From Kaistia sp. 32K (GTDB lineage Bacteria; Pseudomonadota; Alphaproteobacteria; Rhizobiales; Kaistiaceae), in NCBI RefSeq assembly GCF_016629525.1, contig NZ_AP024269.1, positions 2,108,001 to 2,172,000 of the forward strand: a DNA stretch of 64,000 bases, written 5' to 3'. The translations under genes and the position numbers were made by a program. Below, one piece after another: positions 55,898 to 64,000 of the stretch. Numbering within the stretch: position 1 is the first letter of the stretch; each line of letters opens with the position of its first letter. The notes beneath the pieces were generated by a model that worked only from the letters and a program-made list of their open reading frames with translations, did no database searches and was not told the origin of the DNA.

Positions 55898-56968
55898 ATG
55901 GTCCAAGCGATAAAGATAGCGATCGACGCGATGGGCGGCGACAACGGCCCCGCGACAGTGCTCGCGGGCGCCGATATTGCACTCGTCCGTCGTCCCGAGC
56001 TGCGCTACCAGCTCTTCGGCGAGGAGAAGGCGGTTCTCCCGCTCCTTGAATCCTACCCGCGCGTCAAAGCCGTCTCGACGTTCACCCATTGCGACGTGAC
56101 CGTGCAGATGGACGACAAGCCCAGCCAGGCCCTGCGCAAGGGCCGCTGGAAGTCGTCGATGTGGCGCGCGCTGGAAGCCGTGAAGAAGGGCGAGGCGGAC
56201 GCCGCGCTTTCGGCCGGCAACACCGGCGCGCTGATGGCGATGTCGAAGTTCTGCCTGCGCACCATGGCGGGTATCGAACGCCCGGCGCTGGCCGCACTCT
56301 GGCCGACGCTGCGCGGCGAAAGCGTCGTGCTCGATGTTGGCGCCACGATCAACGCCGATGCCCAGCAGCTGATCGACTTCGCCATGATGGGCGGCGCGAT
56401 GGCCCGCGCGATCCTCGACATCGAGATACCGACCGTCGGCCTGCTCAATATCGGCGTCGAGGAAATGAAGGGTCTCGAGGAGGTCCGCGTCGCCGGGCAG
56501 CTCCTGCGCGAGGCCGACTTGAAGCACCTGCGCTACATGGGCTTCGTCGAGGGTGACGATATCGGCAAGGGTACGGTCGACGTCGTCGTCACCGAGGCCT
56601 TCGCCGGCAACATCGCCCTGAAGACGGCCGAAGGCACGGCGCGCCAGATCTCGACCCACCTCCGCGACGCGATGAGCCGGACGCTGATGGGCAAGATCGG
56701 CTATCTGTTCGCCAAGGGCGCTTTCCAGCAGCTGCGCCAGAAGCTCGATCCGCGCGCCTCCAACGGCGCCGTCCTGCTCGGGCTCAACGGCATTGTCATC
56801 AAGAGCCATGGCGGTACCGACGGGATCGGTTTCGCCAATGCCATCGAAGTCGGCTACAGCATGGCCAAGAACGACTTCCTGTCCAAGATCAATCAGGATC
56901 TCGCCGACTATCACCGCGCCGGTTTCGCACGGGGCGTCGCCGAGATCGTCGATGAAGGTGTGATGTGA
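55898..56968 (+). CDS. plsX: Phosphate acyltransferase PlsX
   Basis: 356 residues from the ATG at 55898 ([18 protein letters not shown]). Family marks: [31 protein letters not shown] and [10 protein letters not shown]. It makes acyl-phosphate from acyl-ACP for phospholipid synthesis. It overlaps fabH by 4 bases. Confidence 0.96.
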   Translation: MVQAIKIAIDAMGGDNGPATVLAGADIALVRRPELRYQLFGEEKAVLPLLESYPRVKAVSTFTHCDVTVQMDDKPSQALRKGRWKSSMWRALEAVKKGEADAALSAGNTGALMAMSKFCLRTMAGIERPALAALWPTLRGESVVLDVGATINADAQQLIDFAMMGGAMARAILDIEIPTVGLLNIGVEEMKGLEEVRVAGQLLREADLKHLRYMGFVEGDDIGKGTVDVVVTEAFAGNIALKTAEGTARQISTHLRDAMSRTLMGKIGYLFAKGAFQQLRQKLDPRASNGAVLLGLNGIVIKSHGGTDGIGFANAIEVGYSMAKNDFLSKINQDLADYHRAGFARGVAEIVDEGVM

Positions 56969-57942
56969 GTTTCATCCGTTCGGTCGTCCTCGGCTGCGGG
57001 AGCTACCTGCCCGAAAAGACCCTGACCAACGCCCAGCTTTCGGAAATGGTGGAAACCTCCGATGACTGGATCGTCCAGCGCACCGGCATTCGCGAGCGTC
57101 ATATCGCGGCCGAAGGCGAGCTGACGTCGGACCTGGCGACAGCGGCGGCGAAGCTCGCGCTCGCCGATGCCGGGCTGACGGTCGGCGAAATCGACATGAT
57201 CATCGTCGCCACGGCGACGCCGGACGACACCTTTCCCGCCACCGCCGTCACCGTCCAGCGCAAGCTCGGCATGGAACATGGCTGTGCCTTCGACATGCAG
57301 GCGGTCTGCTCCGGCTTCGTCTTCGCCCTGTCGACGGCGGATGCCTTCATCCGGGCGAGCCAGGCGAAGCGCGTCCTCGTCATCGGCGCTGAAACCTTCT
57401 CGCGCATCCTCGACTGGACCGATCGCACCACCTGCGTGCTGTTCGGCGACGGCGCCGGCGCCGTGGTCCTCGGCGCCTCCGTGCAGGACGGCACCCGCGA
57501 GGACCGGGGCGTGCTGACCGCGCATCTGCGTTCGGACGGCCGCCACCGCGAAAAGCTCTATGTCGACGGCGGACCGTCCTCGACGGGCACGGTCGGCCAC
57601 CTGCGCATGGAGGGCCGCGAGGTCTTCAAGCATGCGGTCGGCATGATCACCGACGTGATCGAGGACGCCTTCCGCGCCACCGGCTACGAGGCCGGGGATG
57701 TCGACTGGTTCGTGCCGCACCAGGCCAACCTTCGCATCATCGACGGCAGCGCCAAGAAGCTCGGCATCGACAGCGACAAGGTGGTGCGCACGGTATCCGC
57801 GCATGGCAACACGTCCGCCGCCTCGATTCCGCTCGCGCTTTCCGTCGCGCGCGATGACGGCCGGATCAAGCGGGGCGACCTCATCCTGCTCGAAGCCATG
57901 GGTGGAGGCTTCACCTGGGGCTCCGTCCTGCTGCGCTGGTAG
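56965..57942 (+). CDS. fabH: 3-oxoacyl-ACP synthase III
   Basis: 325 residues from a GTG at 56965. Catalytic triad: Cys115 in MQAVCSGF, His in VPHQANLRI and Asn in [10 protein letters not shown]. It starts fatty-acid synthesis by condensing acetyl-CoA with malonyl-ACP. Part of the plsX-fabH-ihfA run. Confidence 0.97.
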   Translation: MSFIRSVVLGCGSYLPEKTLTNAQLSEMVETSDDWIVQRTGIRERHIAAEGELTSDLATAAAKLALADAGLTVGEIDMIIVATATPDDTFPATAVTVQRKLGMEHGCAFDMQAVCSGFVFALSTADAFIRASQAKRVLVIGAETFSRILDWTDRTTCVLFGDGAGAVVLGASVQDGTREDRGVLTAHLRSDGRHREKLYVDGGPSSTGTVGHLRMEGREVFKHAVGMITDVIEDAFRATGYEAGDVDWFVPHQANLRIIDGSAKKLGIDSDKVVRTVSAHGNTSAASIPLALSVARDDGRIKRGDLILLEAMGGGFTWGSVLLRW

Positions 57943-58064
57943 GAATATATCAGAGATACCCGCGCCTTAGGATCAAGGACGTTGACCGGTCCCCGCTGTG
58001 GCAATAGGCTTGCCGTCGGGGAAGTGACGTTGGGTCACCAAGCGGAACATCGGGAAACGAGGCC

Positions 58065-58394
58065 ATGTCAGGCAAGACGGTGACGCGCGCCGACCTTTGT
58101 GAGGCGGTGTATCAAAAGGTCGGTCTTTCGCGGACGGAATCCGCCGATCTGGTCGAGCTGGTTCTCGACGAGATCAGCGCGTGCATTGTCAGGGGCGAAT
58201 CTGTCAAACTGTCCTCCTTCGGGTCGTTTCTGGTGCGCTCCAAGGGCGAGCGCGTCGGCCGCAATCCGAAGACGGGCGAAGAGGTTCCCATCGCACCGCG
58301 CCGCGTGATGGTCTTCAAGCCCAGCAATGTCCTCAAGCAGAGGATCAATGGCTCGCTCGTTCCGAACGGACACGATACATCCGAGGACGAGTGA
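58065..58394 (+). CDS. ihfA: Integration host factor subunit alpha
   Basis: 109 residues. The HU/IHF fold is clear: [50 protein letters not shown] and the beta-arm [16 protein letters not shown]. It bends DNA as a heterodimer with IhfB. Confidence 0.96.
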   Translation: MSGKTVTRADLCEAVYQKVGLSRTESADLVELVLDEISACIVRGESVKLSSFGSFLVRSKGERVGRNPKTGEEVPIAPRRVMVFKPSNVLKQRINGSLVPNGHDTSEDE

Positions 58395-58436
58395 TTACCG
58401 CAGTCGGACGAAGCGGGCGCCAACGCGTGAGAGTTA

Positions 58437-59333
58437 ATGTCCAAGGGTCCTGATGCCTTCCGGACGATCAGTGAGGTGGCCGAGGAGCTCGACCTGCCAC
58501 AGCACGTCCTGCGGTTCTGGGAGACCCGGTTCACCCAGATCAAGCCGATGAAGCGCGGCGGCGGCCGGCGCTACTATCGCCCCGACGACGTCGAGCTGCT
58601 GCGCGGAATCCGCCGGCTGCTCTATGGCGAGGGCTACACCATCAAGGGTGTCCAGCGCATCCTGAAGGAGCAGGGGCCGCGCCATGTGATCGGCGCCGGG
58701 CAGGGCATGAGCCTCGATCCCGCTCCCGAGAGCGACGAACCCGACGACTACGGCGACGATCTCGACCCGAACCAGGACTACGATCCGGATCTCGAGGGCG
58801 ACGGCTATGAGGACGTCCGTTCGGACGAGCCGGAGACGGGCGGCCGGCGGGAGCCTGTATTCGGCCGGGCAATCGATTCGGACCGCCACACGGCGGCGCC
58901 GCCCGTGCGCGCCCCGGCCGAGCGGGGGCAACCCTCCTATCACGGCGGTCGCACGGAGCCGCCTCCGGCGCCCTCGCGCATTCCGGCCGCGCCGCCGGAC
59001 CTGACGTCGTCCGCCGATGATTATCGCCCGCCGCTGACGGCGGATCTGCCCCTGCCGCCGCCCGAGCGCGGCGTCGCACCTTCGCGGCAGGAGGATCCCT
59101 ATGCGCCGATCCGGCGCGAAGCGAGCGCGCCGCCGCCCTATGCGCCGGAGCCCGCCTGGGATCCCGAGGACGAGATGGAGAATGTGCCGGAACAGCCAGC
59201 GCCACATCCGGCGCGCGGGTCCGCCAGTGCTGCCTCTCATGGTCCGGCTCTGTCGAGATCCGATCGCGACCGGCTGCAGGCGACGCTGTTGGAACTGCTC
59301 GAGTGCAAGCGCATCCTCGACAACGTGCGCTGA
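58437..59333 (+). CDS. MerR-family regulator with long disordered tail
   Basis: 298 residues. The HTH is at about 8-76: [46 protein letters not shown]. The rest (about 95-270) is Pro/Asp/Glu/Arg-rich and likely disordered, with a short C-terminal helix [21 protein letters not shown]. It follows ihfA as in many alphaproteobacteria; targets unknown. Confidence 0.9.
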   Translation: MSKGPDAFRTISEVAEELDLPQHVLRFWETRFTQIKPMKRGGGRRYYRPDDVELLRGIRRLLYGEGYTIKGVQRILKEQGPRHVIGAGQGMSLDPAPESDEPDDYGDDLDPNQDYDPDLEGDGYEDVRSDEPETGGRREPVFGRAIDSDRHTAAPPVRAPAERGQPSYHGGRTEPPPAPSRIPAAPPDLTSSADDYRPPLTADLPLPPPERGVAPSRQEDPYAPIRREASAPPPYAPEPAWDPEDEMENVPEQPAPHPARGSASAASHGPALSRSDRDRLQATLLELLECKRILDNVR

Positions 59334-59636
59334 CGGCCTTTCGGCGCGGCGATTCCTTCGATCGGCGGTAACCGTCCGACGGCTGTCGGCATTCCGAGGA
59401 CGAAGGATTGGAGTTCGGCGGGATCCCACGGAGTTCCGCCGCCGAACTCTGTCAATTTTCCGCAATCCACTGAAATGCGTTCGGCATCCGGTCGATGCAG
59501 CCAGATTGCCGGTGACAAGCGCGATCGAACCATGCTACCAGCGGCGCATCGGCAGTCGACCCCATCGACGCCGCCGCGGCCTGGCCGCCCGGAGGCAAGC
59601 CTCTGGAAGATTTGCGGATCCTGGATCCGATGGTGA
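59334..59636. other. Intergenic stretch before tRNA-Pro, 303 bp
   Basis: No coding frame, clear promoter or repeat was recognised beyond the region that must contain the tRNA promoter. Confidence 0.4.
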
Positions 59637-59713
59637 CGGAGCGTAGCGCAGCCTGGTAGCGCACTTGTCTGGGGGACAAGGGGTCGCAGGTTCAAATCCT
59701 GCCGTTCCGACCA
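59637..59713 (+). tRNA. tRNA-Pro (anticodon GGG), CCA encoded
   Basis: Acceptor arms CGGAGCG and CGTTCCG pair with one G-T wobble; D-arm GCGCAGCCTGGTAGCGC; anticodon stem CTTGT/ACAAG with loop CTGGGGG; T-arm GCAGGTTCAAATCCTGC; discriminator A and genomic CCA. Anticodon GGG reads CCC and CCT. Confidence 0.97.
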
Positions 59714-59823
59714 ACACTTAGCCCAAATTTTTAAACTGATCCGAAACGCTCATTTGGGAGCGTTTTGGGAGCGCGAAGTGCTTGCTGGTGACGCCATCGT
59801 CCCGGCCTGCATACTGGAACTCG

Positions 59824-59881
59824 ACCATCATCCTGAGGTGCCCGGCGAAGCCGGGCCTCGAAGGAGGGTCCAGGGAACGCC
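59824..59881 (+). repeat. 58-bp interspersed palindromic repeat, copy C
   Basis: Same 58 bp as copy A near tRNA-Val (one difference), here 110 bp after tRNA-Pro. Confidence 0.8.
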
Positions 59882-60228
59882 GACGCGGTGCTGCTCGCAG
59901 CCCCAGGGCCCCGGAGAAAATGCAGCCGTTCCTTAGATGCGCCCATCGCCTGAGCGCTTCAAGCTGGCGTCTCCCGACGTATCCGTCTTCCTCACCGAAG
60001 CATCCAAGCTTCACTATTGCGCTGAAAGCTTGCGCCAAAGCGTTCACCGCAAGGCGACGCCGGCTGCGGTCGTCCGGGATCTGGCGTCTTCGGGCCCGGG
60101 TGAGGGGTGCCCGATGCCGCGATAACTTGAGGTGCTCTTTTCCCTGCAGCGATTCGTTAGCCGCGAAATCATGTGCACGCGAGATGGATCGTGAAAACAT
60201 CTTGTGAACGCACCTTGGCTTTCCTAAG

Positions 60229-60324
60229 ATGCAACATATTTCAGTCAGATTCGCAGATTACGATTTTCATCATGACGATGATGGTGACTTTTCAGAGTTC
60301 AAGGCGCTCCGGGAAAACGCGTGA
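60229..60324 (+). CDS. Tiny acidic open frame, 31 aa (doubtful)
   Basis: It reads MQHISVRFADYDFHHDDDG and then an acidic end DFSEFKALRENA. The His/Asp composition is not what a random GC-rich frame gives, but there is no Shine-Dalgarno and no known family. It could be a remnant of a larger gene. Confidence 0.25.
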   Translation: MQHISVRFADYDFHHDDDGDFSEFKALRENA

Positions 60325-60601
60325 TTTCGCCGGCAGTGGATTTATGACGAACTGAAGACCGCGCAGTTCCCTCCACTCCGGATCCCAGATCATCGATTTG
60401 CGGCTCATTGAGCGTGCCGGATCAACGGCGCGCGGCCGGAGTTCTCTATGTCTATCTTGTTTCCTCGTCTCTCTTTTGAATTCAGCACCGCGACTTCTTT
60501 GAAAGCTTCCGCTTGCGTACTTGCGACAACCGACTCGTTCGACACGAAGGGGTTGTCCGATCGCGCGATCGCTTCGCCTCTGGGCTCGGAGGTGTGCACC
60601 G

Positions 60602-61117
60602 ATGGATGAGCTCATCCTCGAGCGGCCAGGGCAGCGGCGCGCCATTCTCGAGCCCGGCGACACCTATCAGCAGTTCGGCGCCTTGCCATGGCGACGCAAT
60701 AAGAAGGGCGACATTCGCGTCCTGCTCGTGACGTCGCGCGAGCGCGGCCGCTGGCTCTGCCCGAAGGGCTGGATCATCGAGGGCCGATCGGCCGCCGAGA
60801 GCGCCGCGCAGGAGGCTTTTGAGGAGGCGGGCGTCTTCGGAGATGTCGGTCTTCAGGCCTTTGGTTCCTACAGCTACGACAAGATCCTGCGCGATCAGAC
60901 TGCGGTCGACTGCCGGGTGACGATGTTTGGCCTGCGCGTGCGCGGTACGCTGCTGCAATGGCGCGAGCGCGGCGAGCGCAAACGTCGTTGGTGCGGCCTC
61001 AGCGAGGCGAGCGATCTCGTCTCCGATATCGGCCTCGGCGACCTCTTGCGCGAGATCCTGCTCGACGACCGCATCCTCGTCGAGCCGACCGGCAATCCCG
61101 CCGTCAACGCCTGGTGA
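60602..61117 (+). CDS. NUDIX hydrolase, DIPP-like
   Basis: 171 residues from the ATG at 60602 (MDELILERPGQRRAIL) with GGAGG well placed. Sequence LLVTSRERGRWLCPKGW is typical of diphosphoinositol-polyphosphate-type NUDIX enzymes. The NUDIX box reads ESAAQEAFEEAGV, where the usual R of REUxEE is Q; the EExG acids are kept. Substrate unknown. Convergent with the D-aminoacylase gene. Confidence 0.85.
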   Translation: MDELILERPGQRRAILEPGDTYQQFGALPWRRNKKGDIRVLLVTSRERGRWLCPKGWIIEGRSAAESAAQEAFEEAGVFGDVGLQAFGSYSYDKILRDQTAVDCRVTMFGLRVRGTLLQWRERGERKRRWCGLSEASDLVSDIGLGDLLREILLDDRILVEPTGNPAVNAW

Positions 61118-61132
61118 AAGGCGCGCCGTCCG

Positions 61133-62587
61133 TCAATTGCGACCGCCGACCAAGCGGCCGGCGCGGGCGACGACGCCTTGCTGCGCCGTATAGGATAGGC
61201 GGCCGTTGACATAGACCTGTTCGATGCCGATCGAGCGGCGCAGCGGCTGGTCGTAGGTCGCCTGGTCGAGGATGGTGGCCGGATCGAAGACGACGAGGTC
61301 GGCATAGGCGCCGGCCTCGATTCGCCCGCGCCCTTCGAGCTTGAACACTTTTGCCGGCAGGCCCGTCATCTTGTGGATGGCCGTCTCGATCGGGAACAGC
61401 TTCTCGTCGCGCGCATAGTGGCCGATGACGCGCGGAAACGTGCCCCAGAGCCGAGGGTGGGGATGCTGGTCGTGCGGCAGGCCGTCGGAGCCGATCATCG
61501 ACAGCTTCGAGCGCATCACCCGGCGGACATCCGCCTCGTCCATCTGGAAATAGATCGCGCCGGCGGGCTGCAACCGCCGTGCGGCCTCGTGGATGTCGAC
61601 CTCCCATTCCTCGGCGATATCGACGAGATCGCGCGCCTCCATCTCCGGATGCGGCCGCGACCAGGCGATCATGATCCGGTAGGTGTCGGTGACGAGATCG
61701 GCGCGCAGATTGGTCGAGCCGGCCGTGTAGGGGTAGACATCGACATTGACGGGATGGCGCGCCGCGGCCGCCTCGATCTTCGGCAGCGTCTGCAGCGTCC
61801 GGCCCCAATTGTGCACGCCGGCGCATTTGTGGTGCGAGATGACGAGGGGGATGCCTGCCGCCGTCGCCGTCGTCACGGTCTCGTCGATGCTGTCGAGCAC
61901 ATGCTCGAACTCGTCGCGCATATGGGTGGCATAGACGCCGCCATGCTGGGCGAATCGCCCGGCGACGCGGGTCACCTCGTCGATGTCGGCGGCGGCATTC
62001 GTCGGATAGAACAGGCCGGTGGAGAGGCCGATGGCGCCATGCGCCATGGCCTCGTCGGCATGCGCCTGCATCGCGGCGATCTCGTCGGGCGAGGCCTTTT
62101 CGCCGATGTCGGCCATGGTGGCCAGGCGCAGCGCCGAATGCCCGATCAGCGCCGCGACATTGACGGCCGGCACGATTCGCGCGAGCGCCGCGGCATAGGC
62201 GGCGAAATTCGGGAATTCATAGGCGTTCGCGTCGCCGAGCAGGTTCATCGGCGGCGGCGGGCTGTCGCTGAAGGTGACGGGAGCGAGCGAGATGCCGCAA
62301 TTGCCTGTCACCACCGTGGTCACGCCCTGGCTGATCTTCGGCAGCATGTCGGGGGCGTCGAGCACGATGCGGTCGTCATGCGTGTGGGCGTCGATGAAGC
62401 CGGGCGCCAGCGCCAGGGCGCCGCCGAGATCCTGCTCGCGCTCGCCGCTGCCCGGCGCGATCCCGCCCACCGGCGCCACCGCCGTGATCCGGTCGGCCGT
62501 GATGGCCACGTCGCCGAGATAGGGCGCGTCGCCGGACCCGTCATAGATCCGGGCGTTGCGGAGGACGAGATCGTGAGATGGGCGCAT
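61133..62587 (-). CDS. N-acyl-D-amino-acid deacylase (D-aminoacylase family)
   Basis: 484 residues, amidohydrolase fold. Metal and active-site motifs: GFIDAHTHDD, VTGNCGISLAP with the bridging Cys, GHSALR, SHHKCAGVHNWGR and IGSDGLPHD. The C-terminus has GAYADLVVFDPATI. It hydrolyses N-acyl-D-amino acids. It starts 10 bp after the RpiR regulator on the same strand, so they form an operon. Confidence 0.92.
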   Translation of the reverse strand: MRPSHDLVLRNARIYDGSGDAPYLGDVAITADRITAVAPVGGIAPGSGEREQDLGGALALAPGFIDAHTHDDRIVLDAPDMLPKISQGVTTVVTGNCGISLAPVTFSDSPPPPMNLLGDANAYEFPNFAAYAAALARIVPAVNVAALIGHSALRLATMADIGEKASPDEIAAMQAHADEAMAHGAIGLSTGLFYPTNAAADIDEVTRVAGRFAQHGGVYATHMRDEFEHVLDSIDETVTTATAAGIPLVISHHKCAGVHNWGRTLQTLPKIEAAAARHPVNVDVYPYTAGSTNLRADLVTDTYRIMIAWSRPHPEMEARDLVDIAEEWEVDIHEAARRLQPAGAIYFQMDEADVRRVMRSKLSMIGSDGLPHDQHPHPRLWGTFPRVIGHYARDEKLFPIETAIHKMTGLPAKVFKLEGRGRIEAGAYADLVVFDPATILDQATYDQPLRRSIGIEQVYVNGRLSYTAQQGVVARAGRLVGGRN

Positions 62588-62597
62588 CGTCAGGAAC

Positions 62598-63533
62598 CTA
62601 TTCGTGCGGCTTGATGGTACGGGCCAAAGGGGCGGGATCGGTCGAGGGCGTCGGGATCGCGATGCCGATGCTGGCGACCGTGTAGCGAACGCGGCGGAGC
62701 GCCTCGCGGCCCTTGCTGCCGAGCTTGACGGCGACGCCGGCGGCGATCGTGTCGATGACGGCCATGTGCGCGTAGCGTGACGGCGTCGGCAGCAGCACGT
62801 TCTCGTCCTCGGCGATGACGCTCGGAATGAGGATGCCCGCCACGCCGGCGAGCGGCGTGTTCGGCCGCGTCAGCGCGACCGTCGTCGCGCCGAATGAGCC
62901 GGCGATCTCGACCGCCTCGACGACGGCGCGCGAATGGCCGCTGTTCGAGATGGCGAAGACGGCGTCGCCCGGCTGCAGGGTCGCGGCCGACATGCGCATC
63001 TGGTGGCTGTCGGCATAGGCGGAGACCGGGATTCCGAGCCGGAACAGGCGCAGCTTCGCGTCTTCAGCCAGCGCCGCCGAGCCGCCGCCCTGGCCGTAGA
63101 TGTCGATGCGCCGCGCCTTGGCGAAGGCGTCGATCGCCGCGCCGACCGCAGCCGTGTCGAGCTGGTCCAGCGTCTCGCGCACCGTGGTCGCGGCGCGCAT
63201 CATGATCGTCTGGGCGAGCTGGCCGACATCGTCGCTGAAGACGCGGTCGGACCGGAGATAGACGGCGGCGACCGTCAGCGTCGTCGCCAGCCCGATCTTG
63301 AATTCGTTGAAGGACGAGCAGCCGACCGAACGGCAAAAGCGCGTCACCGTCGGCTGGCTGACGCCGGCCTTGGCGGCGAGCTCGGCGATCGTCAGCCGGG
63401 TCGCCGCCTCGAAGTCCTGGCGGACCACTTCGGCGACGCGTCGTTCGGCCGGCGAGAGCTCCGATTCGACCCGCTCGATGCGCGAGACGATGTCGATCGC
63501 CGCCGTGGTTCCGGAGTGGGTTCGCTTGATCAT
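62598..63533 (-). CDS. RpiR/MurR-family regulator with SIS domain
   Basis: 311 residues from the ATG at 63533 (MIKRTHSGTTAAIDIVSRI). The N-terminal HTH (about 15-85: ELSPAERRVAEVVRQDF, ELAAKAGVSQPTVTRFCRSVG) and the C-terminal SIS phosphosugar domain (about 130-270: RRIDIYGQGGGSAALAEDAKL, AISNSGHSRAVVEAVE) define the family. It likely controls the following D-aminoacylase gene in response to a small molecule. GGAGA is upstream of the start at a rather long spacing. Confidence 0.92.
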   Translation of the reverse strand: MIKRTHSGTTAAIDIVSRIERVESELSPAERRVAEVVRQDFEAATRLTIAELAAKAGVSQPTVTRFCRSVGCSSFNEFKIGLATTLTVAAVYLRSDRVFSDDVGQLAQTIMMRAATTVRETLDQLDTAAVGAAIDAFAKARRIDIYGQGGGSAALAEDAKLRLFRLGIPVSAYADSHQMRMSAATLQPGDAVFAISNSGHSRAVVEAVEIAGSFGATTVALTRPNTPLAGVAGILIPSVIAEDENVLLPTPSRYAHMAVIDTIAAGVAVKLGSKGREALRRVRYTVASIGIAIPTPSTDPAPLARTIKPHE

Positions 63534-63954
63534 CGGCGATGTCGTCTCCGAAGGAATGCGGTCCGATCCGGGCTCCGATCGCCCCTGTCGAGGCGGCCTT
63601 CGCAGTCGCGGATTCGTCGATCCGGGCCGCTTCCAGCCCGTGACCACTGGTTCATCTGAGAAATTCAATTACACGATTTTTCACTCTCGGCAAGCGATCC
63701 GATCGCCGTCAGCCTCGCGCATTTCGGGCCATTTTCAGCCGATTCCGCAGCTCGATCTTCCCAAAACACGGCGAAAAACATGGATTTCTTTGGGTTGCGA
63801 TCAATTGAGTCAATCGTTCGAATAACTCTTGCGGAGTTGGAATTTCTGTAACATGATTTCAGCAACGAGCCGCTCACAAGGGCGGACGGGGAACATGTCG
63901 ACGGACGAGCCCTAGGGGCCGCCGGCGACGACGGGGAAGAGGGAGGGCGCTAGC
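63534..63954. other. Divergent upstream region, 421 bp
   Basis: Includes the upstream region of the RpiR gene and an AT-rich part with GAAATTC near 63659 and GAATTTC near 63840, possible half-sites of an RpiR operator. No coding frame looks real. Confidence 0.4.
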
Positions 63955-64000
63955 TTGAACGCTATCGGAGCTCGTGATTTGACGCGTGCCAACGCGTCGG
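63955..64000 (+). CDS. Possible start of a gene leaving the window
   Basis: GAGGGAGGG lies just before a TTG at 63955 that opens a frame reading (M)NAIGARDLTRANAS to the window end. A divergent gene here would fit an RpiR-controlled uptake locus, but only 15 codons are visible. Confidence 0.3.
   Translation, partial: MNAIGARDLTRANAS

Larger units (their letters stand above)
59714..60601. other. Intergenic stretch, 888 bp
   Basis: Contains the second 58-bp repeat (59824-59881) and a segment near 60150-60480 that is more AT-rich than the genes. A small frame at 60229-60324 is noted separately. Several longer frames on both strands lack features or ribosome binding sites. Confidence 0.5.

Overview
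The window is chromosomal DNA from an alphaproteobacterium of the order Hyphomicrobiales (Rhizobiales). Evidence: high GC by eye, and neighbourhoods typical of that order: ldtR with a YkuD L,D-transpeptidase; hemB, RDD protein and bpt close to parC; LOG protein, LysM protein, Atm1-type ABC exporter, psd and pssA; nrdR-ribD-ribE-ribH-nusB-thiL-MFS-hppA; and bamE, cytochrome bc1 chaperone, DUF177, plsX, fabH, ihfA and a MerR regulator. The genus cannot be fixed from sequence alone. Nearly everything is core metabolism; no prophage, CRISPR array, transposase or plasmid gene was seen.

Layout. 1-8300 is almost all minus strand: a truncated ABC exporter, a secreted hydrolase, a DUF1254/DUF1214 protein, a thuA/thuB-like sugar oxidation pair behind a LacI-type palindrome, and a DHA2 MFS exporter. 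A tRNA-Val and a repeat cluster follow, then cspA, a Tat metallophosphoesterase with a cupredoxin, and the malic enzyme maeB. 15.5-19.2 kb carries cysS, a small free-standing copy of the CysS C-terminal domain, and cimA. 19.2-27.3 kb holds a TetR regulator divergent from a TetX-like monooxygenase, then LOG, LysM, Atm1-type ABC and the phosphatidylserine/phosphatidylethanolamine genes. 27.4-33.7 kb has puuE, parC, a MarR/DoxX/GST module and bpt. 33.7-39.5 kb (minus) has an RDD protein, ilvA, an unusual LivH-type permease, hemB and a CorC-like CBS protein. 39.7-46.4 kb has a 3-hydroxyisobutyryl-CoA hydrolase, ldtR, an inserted nuclease-like gene, ldtP, glyA and nrdR. 46.4-53.9 kb is the riboflavin/nusB/thiL/hppA run. 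54-59.7 kb is the bamE to MerR block ending at tRNA-Pro. The last part holds a NUDIX hydrolase and an RpiR/D-aminoacylase operon.

Points most worth a second look: RibD has lost the zinc ligands and catalytic residues of its deaminase domain while keeping the reductase; a paralogue of the CysS tail domain stands alone between cysS and cimA; a short frame with adjacent Cys codons and hairpins lies just before cysS; a lower-GC gene with a PD-(D/E)XK-like motif sits between ldtR and ldtP; and about 250-bp elements with terminal inverted repeats recur between genes.
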